Shown here piece after piece: positions 46,994 through 55,766 of a stretch of DNA of 60,332 nt. Both the position numbers and the translations under genes were made by a program. Positions within the stretch are counted from its first letter, which is position 1; each line of letters begins with the position of its first letter. The stretch is from Phenylobacterium aquaticum (GTDB taxonomy: Bacteria > Pseudomonadota > Alphaproteobacteria > Caulobacterales > Caulobacteraceae). The stretch lies in contig CANCJJ010000015.1 of assembly GCA_947378305.1 (NCBI GenBank), positions 1 through 60,332 on the forward strand, read 5' to 3'. The notes below the pieces were generated by a model. The model was not told the origin of the DNA and did no database searches. It saw nothing but the letters and a program-made list of their open reading frames with translations.

Positions 46994-47329
46994 TCAAGAC
47001 TGTGAGTCGTCGTCCTTGATGATTTCCGTCATGGTCACGCCCAGGCGTTCGTCGACAATCACGACCTCGCCACGGGCCACCAGCCGGTTGTTGACATAGA
47101 CATCAATGGCTTCACCCACCCGGCGATCCAGTTCCAGAACACTGCCAGAGTTCAGCTGCAGGAGCTGGGCGACCGTCAGGGTTGCCCGGCCGAGAACGGC
47201 GGAAATTGAGACCGGAATGTCATAGATTGGGGCCAGGTCGGTGGCTGTCTTGCCCTCCGCCGACGCCTCAAAACCGTTCTCGGCATCCGGAGGTCCGAAC
47301 TCATCAAGCGGAAGATCTGACTCTGACAT
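46994..47329 (-). CDS. fliN: Flagellar motor switch protein FliN
   Basis: FliN builds the lower C-ring of the flagellar motor. The 111-residue protein has an acidic N-terminus and a SpoA domain (VSISAVLGRATLTVAQLL, EVVIVDERLGVTMTEII). It follows flbE by 5 bases and precedes flbD by 28 bases, matching the Caulobacter operon order. Confidence 0.95.
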   Translation of the reverse strand: MSESDLPLDEFGPPDAENGFEASAEGKTATDLAPIYDIPVSISAVLGRATLTVAQLLQLNSGSVLELDRRVGEAIDVYVNNRLVARGEVVIVDERLGVTMTEIIKDDDSQS

Positions 47330-47334
47330 GATGC

Positions 47335-47985
47335 TTAGTCCCTGCTGACTGGATGGGATATCTCGCCCTGGGAGAGCTCTGCCGCCAGGGCTTGCTGCAA
47401 GGTCTCTGCGACCCGCTCAGAAGCCTGTTGGGGGTCAAAGCTTGCGGCTCCATCCCCAAAATCCAGGGTGAAGGCTGCCGGCCCCCGCGACGAGTCGGAG
47501 CGCACGATGATCTGACCTGGATATCCGATGGACTGGGCGGTCTCGTTCAGCTTTTCGCTCAAGGCCTCTGCCAGATCGGGCGCCACCGAAACCACCAGCC
47601 GCGGAACGGACTCCACCTCCGTCGCCAGCGCCGCGAGGGCCGCTTGGAGGGGGACTTCAGGAAAGGCGTTCAGGGCGCTTCCGGCGATGGACTGGCCACA
47701 GGCCAGGGCAAGGTTCGCACAGCTGACCCTGTGGGCATAAGCAACTTCGGAAAGACTCTTCAACGCCTCGCCGACCTCCTGACGAAGGCTGCCCATGGCT
47801 CCGGCTATACGGGCGTGAATGGACTCCAGGGCCTGTCGTTCGCCGTCTGCATGAGCACTAGCGCGGATCGCATCCACCTCTTCGTGGGAATAAAAGCGCT
47901 TCGGGCGTGGAGCCGCATAGGTTGTCTGACCGTGGCTGTCGAAAACGGTATCAAACGCATATTTTTCGTGAACCGTGGTCGCCAT
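47335..47985 (-). CDS. flbE: Flagellar assembly protein FliH/FlbE
   Basis: This 216-residue protein sits in the flbE position between fliG and fliN. It has a helical N-terminus (FYSHEEVDAIRASAHADGERQALE) and a FliH-like C-domain (VSVAPDLAEALSEKL, FGDGAASFDPQ). FliH-type proteins tether and restrain the FliI ATPase at the C-ring. Its ATG overlaps the fliG stop by one base (TGATG). Confidence 0.88.
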   Translation of the reverse strand: MATTVHEKYAFDTVFDSHGQTTYAAPRPKRFYSHEEVDAIRASAHADGERQALESIHARIAGAMGSLRQEVGEALKSLSEVAYAHRVSCANLALACGQSIAGSALNAFPEVPLQAALAALATEVESVPRLVVSVAPDLAEALSEKLNETAQSIGYPGQIIVRSDSSRGPAAFTLDFGDGAASFDPQQASERVAETLQQALAAELSQGEISHPVSRD

Positions 47986-49019
47986 CAGTAGATCAACTCA
48001 TCTTCGGCACCCGAGCCGGCCAGAATGATTTCGCCCTTGTTCGCCAGATCCTTGGCCACCTGGACCATGGCCTGCTGCGCCACCTCTACGTCGCGCAGGC
48101 GGACGGGCCCCATATTGGCCATGTCTTCGCGCATGATCCGGGCCGCCCGTTCAGACATGTTATTGAAGAACAGGTCGCGCAGGACGTCTGTCGTGCCCTT
48201 CAGCGCCAGGGTCAGCTGGTTCTTGTCGACCGCACGAAGCAGGGTCTGAATCCCGCCAGCATCCAGCTTTGACAGGTCCTCAAAGACGAACATCAAGGCC
48301 CGAATACGTTCGGCACTGCTGCGATTGCGCTCTTCCAGCGAGGTCAGGAACCTGGCCTCGGTCTGACGGTCGAAGGCATTGAAGATATCGGCCATCATTT
48401 CATGGCTGTCGCGCTTGGAGGTGCGTGCCAGGTTCGACATGAACTCGGTCCGCAGGGTGTATTCGATCCTGTCCAGAATCTCTTTCTGCACGGGCTCCAT
48501 TCGAAGCATCCGCGTGACGCACTCCAGGGCAAAGTCTTCCGGGAGTACGCCCAGCACCCTGGCCGCATGTTCCGGTTTGACCTTCGACAGCACCACCGCA
48601 ACCGTCTGGGGGTATTCGTTGCGGAGGTAGTTTGCGAGCACAACCTCGCTCACATTGCCCAGCTTCTCCCACATGGTTCTACCCGCCGGACCTCGGATTT
48701 CTTCCATAAGGTCGTCGACCTTGTCCTGGGGCAGGAACGAGGCCAGCAACCTCTGGGTCTGATCGACGGAGCCAACAACGGTTCCAGAGCCTGAAATATT
48801 TCCAATAAAATCGATAAGTAATTCTTCAACGACGCTGGACGTAACATCGCCAAGACTGGCCATGGCCTGAGACAGGACCTTGATCTCTTCTTCGTCAAAC
48901 ATGGTCCAGAGGGCCTTGTGGTCCTCCCCAAGCGTGAGCAGGACCAAGGCCGCCCTTTCGGGGCCCGTCAGGGCTCGTAGATCCCTGATGGGACCTGTTT
49001 TGACGGGCGCGCGGCTCAT
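47985..49019 (-). CDS. fliG: Flagellar motor switch protein FliG
   Basis: FliG forms the torque-generating upper C-ring. The 344-residue protein has the N-domain that binds FliF, the middle EHAARVLG region and the C-domain with [19 protein letters not shown] and the charged torque helix region. Its ATG overlaps the fliF stop (ATGA), consistent with coupled synthesis of these contacting subunits. Confidence 0.97.
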   Translation of the reverse strand: MSRAPVKTGPIRDLRALTGPERAALVLLTLGEDHKALWTMFDEEEIKVLSQAMASLGDVTSSVVEELLIDFIGNISGSGTVVGSVDQTQRLLASFLPQDKVDDLMEEIRGPAGRTMWEKLGNVSEVVLANYLRNEYPQTVAVVLSKVKPEHAARVLGVLPEDFALECVTRMLRMEPVQKEILDRIEYTLRTEFMSNLARTSKRDSHEMMADIFNAFDRQTEARFLTSLEERNRSSAERIRALMFVFEDLSKLDAGGIQTLLRAVDKNQLTLALKGTTDVLRDLFFNNMSERAARIMREDMANMGPVRLRDVEVAQQAMVQVAKDLANKGEIILAGSGAEDELIY

Positions 49020-50629
49020 GCGGCCTCGTTCAGCCAGGTGCGCAGGAGGGCCACGGACTCATCGGGATGCGACCCCACATAGTCTGAGACCTGCTTCACG
49101 GAACTTGCCTTCACCTGACCCTCAATGCGGGCAATATCGAGCTGCTGCTGGATCTCGCTTGACCCCGGACTTGGCAAGGACAGGGAGCCTGTGCCCGATG
49201 GGTCGAACTCAATCAGGCCAGGGCCATCCATCATTCGCGAGGCGCCGGGTCCGCCTTGTCCGCCCTGACCGCCCGCCAGAAGGGGACGAACGATGAAGAA
49301 CAACATTAGCAGGAAGACCAGGACCATGACGCCCAGTTCAGCGACGCGCATAATGTCGTTCTTGTCAAAGCCCATCAGGGGGCTGGCAGCCGTGACTCCA
49401 TCCTCCGTCGCCGCTGTCGGGAACTGGACATTGACGACGGTCACCTGGTCACCCCGGGTCTGGTCGAAGCCGACGGCCGTGCGGATCAGTTGCTCAATCC
49501 TCTGCATTTCTGCCGCTGTCCGGGGTGTGTAGGTGCCGGGTTTTCCGTCCTTGCCGATTGGCGTCACGCCATCAACGGCCACCGCCACAGCCAGTCGCTT
49601 GATCTGACCCGGATCCTTGATTTCCGTCCGGGTCGTCTTCGAAATTTCATAATTCGTTGTCGACTCGGTCTTTCCGCTGGCCGAACCATTACTGGCCCCG
49701 TCTGACGTCGCGCCACCTGGGATATTGTTCGCAACCGTGACACCACCGGAGGAGGTGGGCTGGTTTTCCTTGGAATTTTCGTCGGTCGTGGATTCCGAGC
49801 GAATGACCTGACCGTCGGGGTCAAAGGTCTCCTGCTGGATGGTCACCCGCGAGAGGTCCAGTTCCGCCGATACATTGACCCGAGCCTTGCCCGGGCCAAC
49901 CACGCCCTCGACCAGGGTCTTGATGGTCTTTGCCATCCTTTGTTCGACTTCACTCTTATGGCCATCGGCGACCGCGGCATCGCCCTCTTCACCGCCGGAC
50001 AAGGTCTTGGCGTGTTGGTCCACCACCGTCACCCGGTCGGGTTTCATGTTTGGGACGGCACCGGCCACGAGGTTCTGGATGGCCCGGACCTGTTCCGCGT
50101 TCGGCTCGCGCCCACCCACCCCAATGCTGACTGAGGCTGAGGGTTGCTGGCTTTCTTCTTCAAACAGCTCCCGCTTGGGGAGCACCAGATGGACCCGGGT
50201 AGACGTCACGCCGTCGAGGGCCTGAATTGTCCGGGCCAGTTCCCCTTCAAGGGCGCGCTGGCGGTTGAGCTGCTGGACGAAGTCGGTCTGGCCCATGACG
50301 TTGGTCTGATCAAAGATTTCATAGCCCACGGATCCAGCGGTCGGGAGCCCCTTGCCCGACAAGAGCAGGCGGGTTGAGGCGACTTCATCCCGGCCTACCA
50401 ACAGGGTCGATCCGTCACCCTTGACCTCGTATTTGATATTGGCCTGGTCCAGGGCCTTGGTGATTTCACCGGCCTCCTTCATGTCCAGGTTGGCGTAGAG
50501 CAGGGCCTTGGGCTCGCCCAAATTTATTGAAATGGCATAGAGAATTCCGGCCACACCGATGCCGATGCCGATGAATGCCGCCAGTCGGCCAATCCCGAAT
50601 CTCTGTAAAGCGGCGATAAAGTCGTTCAA
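49016..50629 (-). CDS. fliF: Flagellar MS-ring protein FliF
   Basis: FliF forms the membrane MS-ring, the base on which the flagellum assembles. The 537-residue protein has an N-terminal membrane helix ([17 protein letters not shown]), the ring-building domains with [17 protein letters not shown], a low-complexity Ser/Gly periplasmic stretch, and a C-terminal membrane helix near 430-450. The C-terminal tail binds FliG. The start is TTG at 50629. It heads the operon fliF-fliG-flbE-fliN-flbD-flhA. Confidence 0.96.
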   Translation of the reverse strand: MNDFIAALQRFGIGRLAAFIGIGIGVAGILYAISINLGEPKALLYANLDMKEAGEITKALDQANIKYEVKGDGSTLLVGRDEVASTRLLLSGKGLPTAGSVGYEIFDQTNVMGQTDFVQQLNRQRALEGELARTIQALDGVTSTRVHLVLPKRELFEEESQQPSASVSIGVGGREPNAEQVRAIQNLVAGAVPNMKPDRVTVVDQHAKTLSGGEEGDAAVADGHKSEVEQRMAKTIKTLVEGVVGPGKARVNVSAELDLSRVTIQQETFDPDGQVIRSESTTDENSKENQPTSSGGVTVANNIPGGATSDGASNGSASGKTESTTNYEISKTTRTEIKDPGQIKRLAVAVAVDGVTPIGKDGKPGTYTPRTAAEMQRIEQLIRTAVGFDQTRGDQVTVVNVQFPTAATEDGVTAASPLMGFDKNDIMRVAELGVMVLVFLLMLFFIVRPLLAGGQGGQGGPGASRMMDGPGLIEFDPSGTGSLSLPSPGSSEIQQQLDIARIEGQVKASSVKQVSDYVGSHPDESVALLRTWLNEAA

Positions 50630-50772
50630 CGCCCGGTATCCCTGTGCCTAACAGGACGAGGTCGGCAACCTTGTCCCCTGATAGGTAGAATTTACCCAGT
50701 GTATGGTAAACGACGTGTTTAAATCCCAGCCTACATTCACAATTTATCGCTTAAATTATCGCCTTGCCTTGG
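50630..50772 (-). promoter_or_regulatory. fliF operon upstream region with degenerate CtrA-like sites
   Basis: The 143-bp gap is AT-rich compared with neighbours. On the minus strand it reads TTAA-ACACGTCG-TTTACC and TTAA-GCGATAA-ATTG, which resemble but do not match TTAA-N7-TTAA. In C. crescentus the fliF promoter is CtrA-activated and FlbD-repressed; whether these sites serve here is not shown. Confidence 0.45.
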
Positions 50773-52878
50773 TCAGACAACCCAGGGTGACAAGACCCCC
50801 CAGACCAGCAGAATTGCTGAAAAAGCGCTGTAAATCAGCACGGTTGCCGAATAGCCAACCTTTCTGAGGAACGACCAGCTGTCGACCCGGCGACCGCCGC
50901 GCCAAACGGCGGGCAGGATGATCAGGGAGACCAGGGTCAGCAGGGACGCGAGAATGGCGCATACCGATGCGGTGACTAGCGATATCCCCGGCCAGTTGTA
51001 CATGATGTCCGCTGTATCCTGGCTCTTCAGAATCCAGGCCCCGGAAAAACCGAGCCCGATCAGCCAGATCACCGCTTGAAGGGTCTGGATCATATTGGCC
51101 CTTCCCTGAATGCCGGTTTCACGAAACTCGCGGCGTCTGCGCAGGGGAATACCCCCAAGGGTCGCCAGGGCGGCGATGCCCGTCAGGCCTCCCAGTAGGG
51201 TCAGAATCCTGGGATGGCTCCAGACGGGTGACCGCTCAAAGACCTGGGTATTGAGGGCTGTCAGCATGCGAACTGCCCGGCCATTCTCAATTTCAAAGAC
51301 CCGCCGCTCCGTGCCGAGAGTCGAAATAAAATGTCCGTTCCCTGGGGGACCTTCGGGCACCCACGACTGTATGTCGCCGATGGATGATGTCAGTAACCGT
51401 CCGTCTGGTGTGATGCGGACCTCGAGATCGGCATTGAGCCGGTTTACAGCACCTTCAAGGCCACCGTAGGCGCGTCGGGATCCCAGATATCGCCCCGCAT
51501 AAACGGATTTCAAAGCGACGAGATCAGGGTTTCCCTGTCTCTGGAACACCTGGTCCGGGGCAAAGAACTGTTGCAGGACACCTGGTGCCAGTCTCTGGGT
51601 CAGACCACGTCCGGTCTCTGTATTGGTTGTGATGAAGATGCCGAGTTTGAGGTCGGGAACCAGCACCATGTTCGACATGAAGGACAAGGTCGATCCCGGG
51701 TGACCGAAGCCTGTGTGGCCGCCGGGAAGCGAAACCTCAACAAAGCCGTGCCGCCAGCCATTTATGCCCTTGGGCGTCGCCCGAATGGGGGTCTTGAGAG
51801 CCTTCACCGTGGCAGGGCCATAGATTGTAACGCCATCCAGGCTACCGTCGTTCAGCAGGGCCAGCATGTATCGAGCCATGTCGCTGGCTGTCGAGGACGC
51901 GGACCCGGCCGGCGCGATATGGCCGATATATTCATGGGGGCGGGTTTCAAAGCTGTCGCCCGTCCAGCGATACCCTTCCGAAATATCCCGGGCGAGATCG
52001 GCGGCCATGGGTTCCGCCAGGCCTTCCTTCCAGGGACGAGGCTCCCGGAAGGTGGAGTGGTCCATCTTCAGGGGGCCGAAAATCTCGTCATGGATGAGCC
52101 GCTCAAACGGCTTTCCGGTGACATAGCTTACGGCTTCACCCGCCAGTCCGGCGCCATAGTTGGAATAGCTGGAAATCGCCCCTGGCGCGTGCACCCGACG
52201 GGGCCGCTCCTGCCGCAGATAGTCTGTCAGGGACCGCTCCCGGGCTGGAGACTTTTCGAACAATTGGCCCAGGGCCCGATCCTCAAACCCGGCCGAATGG
52301 TCCATGAGGTTGAGAACGCTGACGGGAGTCTTATAGCCCTGATCCTTCACCTGAAGGGCCTCGGGAAGATAGAGGTTGATCGGCGCATTGATCCGGATCC
52401 GACCCGCCTCAACCTCGCGCAGAACCGCAAGCCAGGTGAAGGTCTTGGAAATGGAGCCCACCCGGAACAGGGTCGTGTCCGGACTCACCCGGCGTTGGGC
52501 CGTCAGACTGGCTGCCCCATAACCCTTTTTCAGCAGGACCTGATTATTCTGAACGATGGATACCGCCACACCCGCAATGTGTTCACGGTCCATGGCATCC
52601 AGCACCAGTCCGTCGATATAGGCCTCGAGCTCGGCTGACGGCAGCTGGTCCTGAGGGGGGGTGACCATGGCGGGCTTGGCCAGATCGATCTTTTGTTGAA
52701 CCGGTGCGATCGCCTGGGCAGTCGCTGGGGCCGGGCTGATGCGTCTGATGGGTGCCTTCAGCCTTGAATACGGGATGGGCGCGCGGGGCAGGCCATTGGG
52801 TGTCTCCGCCCTGACCTGGGCCGGAGCCGCCAGGGTGAGCAGGGCGAGCAGGGCCAGGGGGATCTTGGGAAGGGTCAT
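50773..52878 (-). CDS. Serine beta-lactamase-fold hydrolase with membrane tail
   Basis: The 701-residue protein has a signal peptide (LALLALLTLAAPAQVRA) and a beta-lactamase/penicillin-binding fold. The active-site motifs are SISK (Ser142, Lys145), YSN (238-240) and a late HTGFGHPG. A second beta-rich region and about four membrane helices near the C-terminus follow. This is the class C-like esterase/peptidase group rather than a proven antibiotic-hydrolysing enzyme. It follows the C13 peptidase by 57 bases and ends 143 bases before the fliF start. Confidence 0.88.
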   Translation of the reverse strand: MTLPKIPLALLALLTLAAPAQVRAETPNGLPRAPIPYSRLKAPIRRISPAPATAQAIAPVQQKIDLAKPAMVTPPQDQLPSAELEAYIDGLVLDAMDREHIAGVAVSIVQNNQVLLKKGYGAASLTAQRRVSPDTTLFRVGSISKTFTWLAVLREVEAGRIRINAPINLYLPEALQVKDQGYKTPVSVLNLMDHSAGFEDRALGQLFEKSPARERSLTDYLRQERPRRVHAPGAISSYSNYGAGLAGEAVSYVTGKPFERLIHDEIFGPLKMDHSTFREPRPWKEGLAEPMAADLARDISEGYRWTGDSFETRPHEYIGHIAPAGSASSTASDMARYMLALLNDGSLDGVTIYGPATVKALKTPIRATPKGINGWRHGFVEVSLPGGHTGFGHPGSTLSFMSNMVLVPDLKLGIFITTNTETGRGLTQRLAPGVLQQFFAPDQVFQRQGNPDLVALKSVYAGRYLGSRRAYGGLEGAVNRLNADLEVRITPDGRLLTSSIGDIQSWVPEGPPGNGHFISTLGTERRVFEIENGRAVRMLTALNTQVFERSPVWSHPRILTLLGGLTGIAALATLGGIPLRRRREFRETGIQGRANMIQTLQAVIWLIGLGFSGAWILKSQDTADIMYNWPGISLVTASVCAILASLLTLVSLIILPAVWRGGRRVDSWSFLRKVGYSATVLIYSAFSAILLVWGVLSPWVV

Positions 52879-52935
52879 GGGACTCCAAACTCAAATCTTG
52901 GTCCCGGCGATCGGGTGCGGTGGCAGGGCAAGACC

Positions 52936-53715
52936 TTAATTCCTCGCCGGGGGCAAGGGCGTGGGGAACATGTAGAGCGGCAGGACCGGCCTGATCTGGG
53001 GCCCTATGAAGAGCTGTGGCTCAGACGGCGGACTCATGCCTTCCCGCAATTCCCGCGCAGAGACACAGGCCTGAACGGCCCGGGCAAGACTCGGGAAGTC
53101 CTTAGAGATCGGGGTCGACTGAAGAAAGCATTCGTCAAAGAAGGGGTATTTGTTCGACTCGCCACAACCGAAGGAGGTCCGGTCGGGGCGGGCGGCGGTC
53201 AGGATCATCCGGTTCCCGCTGGCCAGTTCGGGGACGAAAATTCCCGAAAAACAGGCCGAAATCACCACAACTGAAGGCCGTTCCCCGCAGGTCCGGTCCA
53301 GGATGGACCCCAGTATTCCGGGGGGCAGGATGGACTGGTCGATGACGATTCCGTTCGGTGCGCCATGGGAGGACATATAGACCAGACAGCCTTCCGGGCC
53401 ACGGGCCGTGACATCGACCAGGGCGTCATAAATCGCCTTGGGCGTCGATTTAGCCAGGTGCTCAGACTTGTAGAGGTCGGGACGGACGGACAATTCCCGA
53501 AGGTTATCGGGCTTGAAGCCCATCCGGACCAATTCCTGCGAGACATCGTGTCGGGCATTGTCAAAGGCCTCGGAAGGTCCACCTGAATGGGCGTGCCAGT
53601 CCCCGGCGACGACAACAGCGGCCCAGTTTTCGAACGGGGACGCGGCCCAGGCCGGGCAGGCTAGGGCCAGAACCAGGGCGGCTATCCACCGCGCGAGGGT
53701 GTCCCGCCAGCCCAT
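52936..53715 (-). CDS. Exported C13-family (legumain/caspase-like) cysteine peptidase
   Basis: The 259-residue protein has a signal peptide ending in ACPAWA and a caspase-like fold. The catalytic His117 is in LVYMSSHGAP and Cys155 in VVVISACFSGIF, both after short hydrophobic strands as in clan CD peptidases. The family includes legumain and GPI transamidase, which cleave after Asn or Asp; bacterial members are uncharacterised. Its ATG directly abuts the thioesterase stop. It lies in the sspB-thioesterase-C13-serine hydrolase run. Confidence 0.87.
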   Translation of the reverse strand: MGWRDTLARWIAALVLALACPAWAASPFENWAAVVVAGDWHAHSGGPSEAFDNARHDVSQELVRMGFKPDNLRELSVRPDLYKSEHLAKSTPKAIYDALVDVTARGPEGCLVYMSSHGAPNGIVIDQSILPPGILGSILDRTCGERPSVVVISACFSGIFVPELASGNRMILTAARPDRTSFGCGESNKYPFFDECFLQSTPISKDFPSLARAVQACVSARELREGMSPPSEPQLFIGPQIRPVLPLYMFPTPLPPARN

Positions 53716-54189
53716 CTAGCTTTTGTAGCTCTGGAAGGGGGTCGGCACCGCCGTTCCCGTTGCCTTGGCGAGAAGACGGCCCTCGGGATCGTAAAGCTCG
53801 CCCTCGGTGAAGGCCAGGGTGCGACCCCATTTCGCCACCCGTCCAATCCCCCGGATCAGGCCCGGCTTTGCGGGCCGGAAAAAGCTCGTCTTCATCTCCG
53901 CCGTCGGCGCCACATGGGTCATGCCTGAAGCCACCATGCAGGCGACCGACATACACTCATCCAGCATGGCGCAGAGATACCCGCCCTGAATTTGCTTCAT
54001 CGGGTTCAGGAGCAACTCGGCCCGGGCCTCAAAGGCCACTTCGACCATCTTCTCGGCCTGATTGACCCCGACAATCCGGAACCCAAGCGTCTGGGAGCCG
54101 GTCGGCTGGTTCTTCGACCTCTGAAACCGCTCAAGTATGGCGGCATCCGTCAGGGGGGCAGGGGCGTCGGGCTGGGCGGTCTCAGTCAT
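53716..54189 (-). CDS. Hotdog-fold thioesterase (PaaI/YbgC-like)
   Basis: The 157-residue protein has a hotdog thioesterase core with QIQGGYLCAMLDECMSVA, TAEMKTSFFRPAKPG and VAKWGRTLAFTEGEL. It should hydrolyse an acyl-CoA or aryl-CoA thioester in the cytoplasm; the substrate is unknown. It starts 6 bases after sspB and its stop abuts the next ATG, so the genes form one transcript. Confidence 0.88.
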   Translation of the reverse strand: MTETAQPDAPAPLTDAAILERFQRSKNQPTGSQTLGFRIVGVNQAEKMVEVAFEARAELLLNPMKQIQGGYLCAMLDECMSVACMVASGMTHVAPTAEMKTSFFRPAKPGLIRGIGRVAKWGRTLAFTEGELYDPEGRLLAKATGTAVPTPFQSYKS

Positions 54190-54195
54190 GGGCGA

Positions 54196-54675
54196 TCACT
54201 TCTTCCGGAACCGGTCCAGGGAGACGACGTTCGGCGCATTCGGATCAGTCGGTGAGGGCTCCGGTTCGGGGGGCAGGTCGGGCTCGGTCACCGCCGTCTC
54301 GGCAAGGGGTTCGAATTGCAGCATAAACTGGATGCTGGGATCAAAGAACCGGGTCAGGGCGGCATAGGGTACCGTAACGCGCTTGGGCTGTCCGCCAAAC
54401 CTCAGGGTCACCGAGAAGCTGGGGCCCTCGGTTTCCAGGTCCCAGTACTGATGTTGCAGGACAATGGTCATTTCCTCAGGATAGCGGGACAACAAATCGT
54501 CCGGTCCCGAAACGCCGGGGGCCTGGGTCTTGAAGGAAATATAGAAGTGATGCTCGCCGGGAATGCCCTCGGGGCCAGCGGCCCGCTCCAGGGCGGCGCG
54601 CACGACACCGCGCATGGCCATCTGGACCATGTTTTCGTAGCCCATGAGATCTTCGGCAACGGTATCTTGGCTCAT
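54196..54675 (-). CDS. sspB: SsrA-tag adaptor SspB (alpha type)
   Basis: SspB delivers SsrA-tagged proteins to ClpXP. The 159-residue protein matches Caulobacter SspB-alpha: HHFYISFKTQAPGVSGPDDL, YPEEMTIVLQHQYWDLE, FGGQPKRVTVPYAALTRFFD. An acidic linker and the C-terminal ClpX-binding tail VVSLDRFRKK follow. ATG 54675 follows a GGAG. The ssrA gene lies about 200 bp upstream on the same strand, an unusually direct neighbour for its substrate tag. Confidence 0.95.
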   Translation of the reverse strand: MSQDTVAEDLMGYENMVQMAMRGVVRAALERAAGPEGIPGEHHFYISFKTQAPGVSGPDDLLSRYPEEMTIVLQHQYWDLETEGPSFSVTLRFGGQPKRVTVPYAALTRFFDPSIQFMLQFEPLAETAVTEPDLPPEPEPSPTDPNAPNVVSLDRFRKK

Positions 54676-54846
54676 GCGGTCTCCGAAGGGCTTGCCCAAG
54701 TCAAACTAGAGCATTCTTCGACCCAGTGGCTACGGCCAGGCCGCTAAAAAATAGGTAAATTCAGAAATTTCCCGGGCGGAATTGGCGAAATCCTGTCGCC
54801 CCCTCTGCTCAGCGGACGTCTACGGGGGTGTCTGGGGCAAGTAAGT

Positions 54847-54874
54847 GGGGGGGTTCTGTTGCCAGGCCCCCCCC
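54847..54874 (-). terminator. G/C-run hairpin downstream of ssrA
   Basis: Seven G and eight C residues face each other across a 13-base loop, just past the probable 3' end of the tmRNA coding piece. There is no good T-tract. It may end the ssrA transcript or shape processing. Confidence 0.5.
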
Positions 54875-54879
54875 GGGCC

Positions 54880-55165
54880 CCGCCTGACGCTGCTAAGACG
54901 CCAGGGCTTTAGGTCGAAATCTATCGGGTCGCTTACGCGGCCAAACGGACTTCTCCAGCGAAGTTATCGTTCGCATTTACAAAAAGACCCGAAACGGTGG
55001 GTCAAGCCGAGAGAAAGCAACACCTTTAGACGTCTGTCGATGCTGATCGGCCCCGCACTTTCCGGCAATAACCCGGAGGAAGATTGGTGGAGCCGCCGGG
55101 AATCGCACCCGGGTCCAGTCCGCTTATTACGAGCGCGTTTATCTCCATAGTCCGGCGAACCGGAC
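54880..55165 (-). ncRNA. ssrA: Circularly permuted two-piece tmRNA
   Basis: The minus strand first encodes the acceptor piece. It ends with a T-arm (CCGGG-TGCGATT-CCCGG) and CGGCTCC-ACCA, with the CCA encoded at 55085. A 30-base hairpin loop (55055-55084) follows, then the coding piece starts at 55054 with GGGGCCG. The two ends form a perfect 7-bp acceptor stem including the G3-U70 pair read by alanyl-tRNA synthetase. The tag frame lies at 54933-54974. A hairpin at about 54883-54907 marks the likely 3' end. This permuted layout is known in alphaproteobacteria. Outer ends are estimated to within about 10 bases. Confidence 0.93.
54933..54974 (-). other. tmRNA proteolysis-tag reading frame
   Basis: The frame encodes ANDNFAGEVRLAA and a TAA stop; with the alanine carried by the tmRNA the tag is 14 residues. 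The Caulobacter tag as I recall it is AANDNFAEEFAVAA, so the N-half is kept and the second half differs, ending in the ClpXP-favoured LAA. Confidence 0.9.
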
Positions 55166-55171
55166 AGCTCA

Positions 55172-55199
55172 CATATAGGCGAATGCGCGGGCGGTTCAA
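55172..55199 (-). promoter_or_regulatory. Sigma-70-type promoter of ssrA
   Basis: TTGAAC (55199-55194) and TATATG (55177-55172) are 16 bases apart on the minus strand. Seven bases further is the GTCCGG-TTCG-CCGGAC hairpin that starts the acceptor piece, so the predicted start site agrees with the RNA 5' end. Confidence 0.75.
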
Positions 55200-55205
55200 C
55201 CGCCC
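55189..55205. terminator. Inverted repeat between ilvN and ssrA
   Basis: GGGCGGTT and AACCGCCC flank one base, 12 bases after the ilvN stop. It overlaps the ssrA -35 element and has no T-tract. It could act as an ilvN terminator or an operator over the ssrA promoter. Confidence 0.45.
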
Positions 55206-55217
55206 AGAGAGGAAGGT

Positions 55218-55766
55218 CTAAAGTCGCTCGCCACCGCGCGTGATCGACAGCACGCCGGTTCGGGAGAGTTCAACCAGCCCCATGGGCCGCATCAGATCGA
55301 CGAATTTATCAATCTTGCTGGAGGTGCCGGTCAATTCGAAAATGAAGCTGTCTATGCCGGTATCCAGGACCTTGGCCCGGAAGATTTCGCTAATACGCAG
55401 GGCCTCGACCCGGTCAGCGCCCGTGCCCTTGACCTTGACCAGGGCCAGCTCGCGCTCCAGGCCATTCGGGTCGCGGCTCACATCCTGAACGTGGCGGGCG
55501 GCGACCATTTTCTCCAGCTGGGCCTCGATCTGGGCCAGAACCTGGGGCGCGCCCCGGGTCACGATGGTGACGCGGCTGGTCCGGGCCTTGCGGTCGGTCT
55601 CGGCGACGGTCAGGCTCTCGATGTTGTAGCCCCGGGCGGCGAACAGTCCGACCAGCCGGTGCAGGACGCCGGGCTCATTGTCCACGAGTATGGCAAAGGT
55701 GGCCAGGCTCTCGGCCTCCTCGGCATGGGCGAGGTCGTATACGGATGCGGGCTGGGGGTCTGACAT
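55218..55766 (-). CDS. ilvN: Acetolactate synthase small (regulatory) subunit
   Basis: The 182-residue protein has an ACT domain (LATFAILVDNEPGVLHRLVGLFA, then SLTVAE) and the ALS_ss C-domain with ELALVKVKG. It gives valine feedback control to acetolactate synthase in branched-chain amino-acid synthesis. ATG 55766 starts MSDPQPAS and fits the usual length. The catalytic subunit gene, normally directly upstream, is absent here: the next gene is a divergent Nudix hydrolase. Confidence 0.95.
   Translation of the reverse strand: MSDPQPASVYDLAHAEEAESLATFAILVDNEPGVLHRLVGLFAARGYNIESLTVAETDRKARTSRVTIVTRGAPQVLAQIEAQLEKMVAARHVQDVSRDPNGLERELALVKVKGTGADRVEALRISEIFRAKVLDTGIDSFIFELTGTSSKIDKFVDLMRPMGLVELSRTGVLSITRGGERL

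Noticed and set aside
50706..50760. Full CtrA box before fliF
   Set aside because: TTAA half-sites occur but the second halves are TTTA or ATTG or have wrong spacing, so only a degenerate site can be claimed.
54845..55150. Plus-strand frame across the ssrA region
   Set aside because: The region is explained by the minus-strand tmRNA; the frame is chance.
55085..55165. Ordinary tRNA gene on the minus strand
   Set aside because: The T-arm and CCA end are present but there is no normal D-arm or anticodon stem upstream. The 5' acceptor strand lies downstream after a loop, which is the permuted tmRNA pattern.
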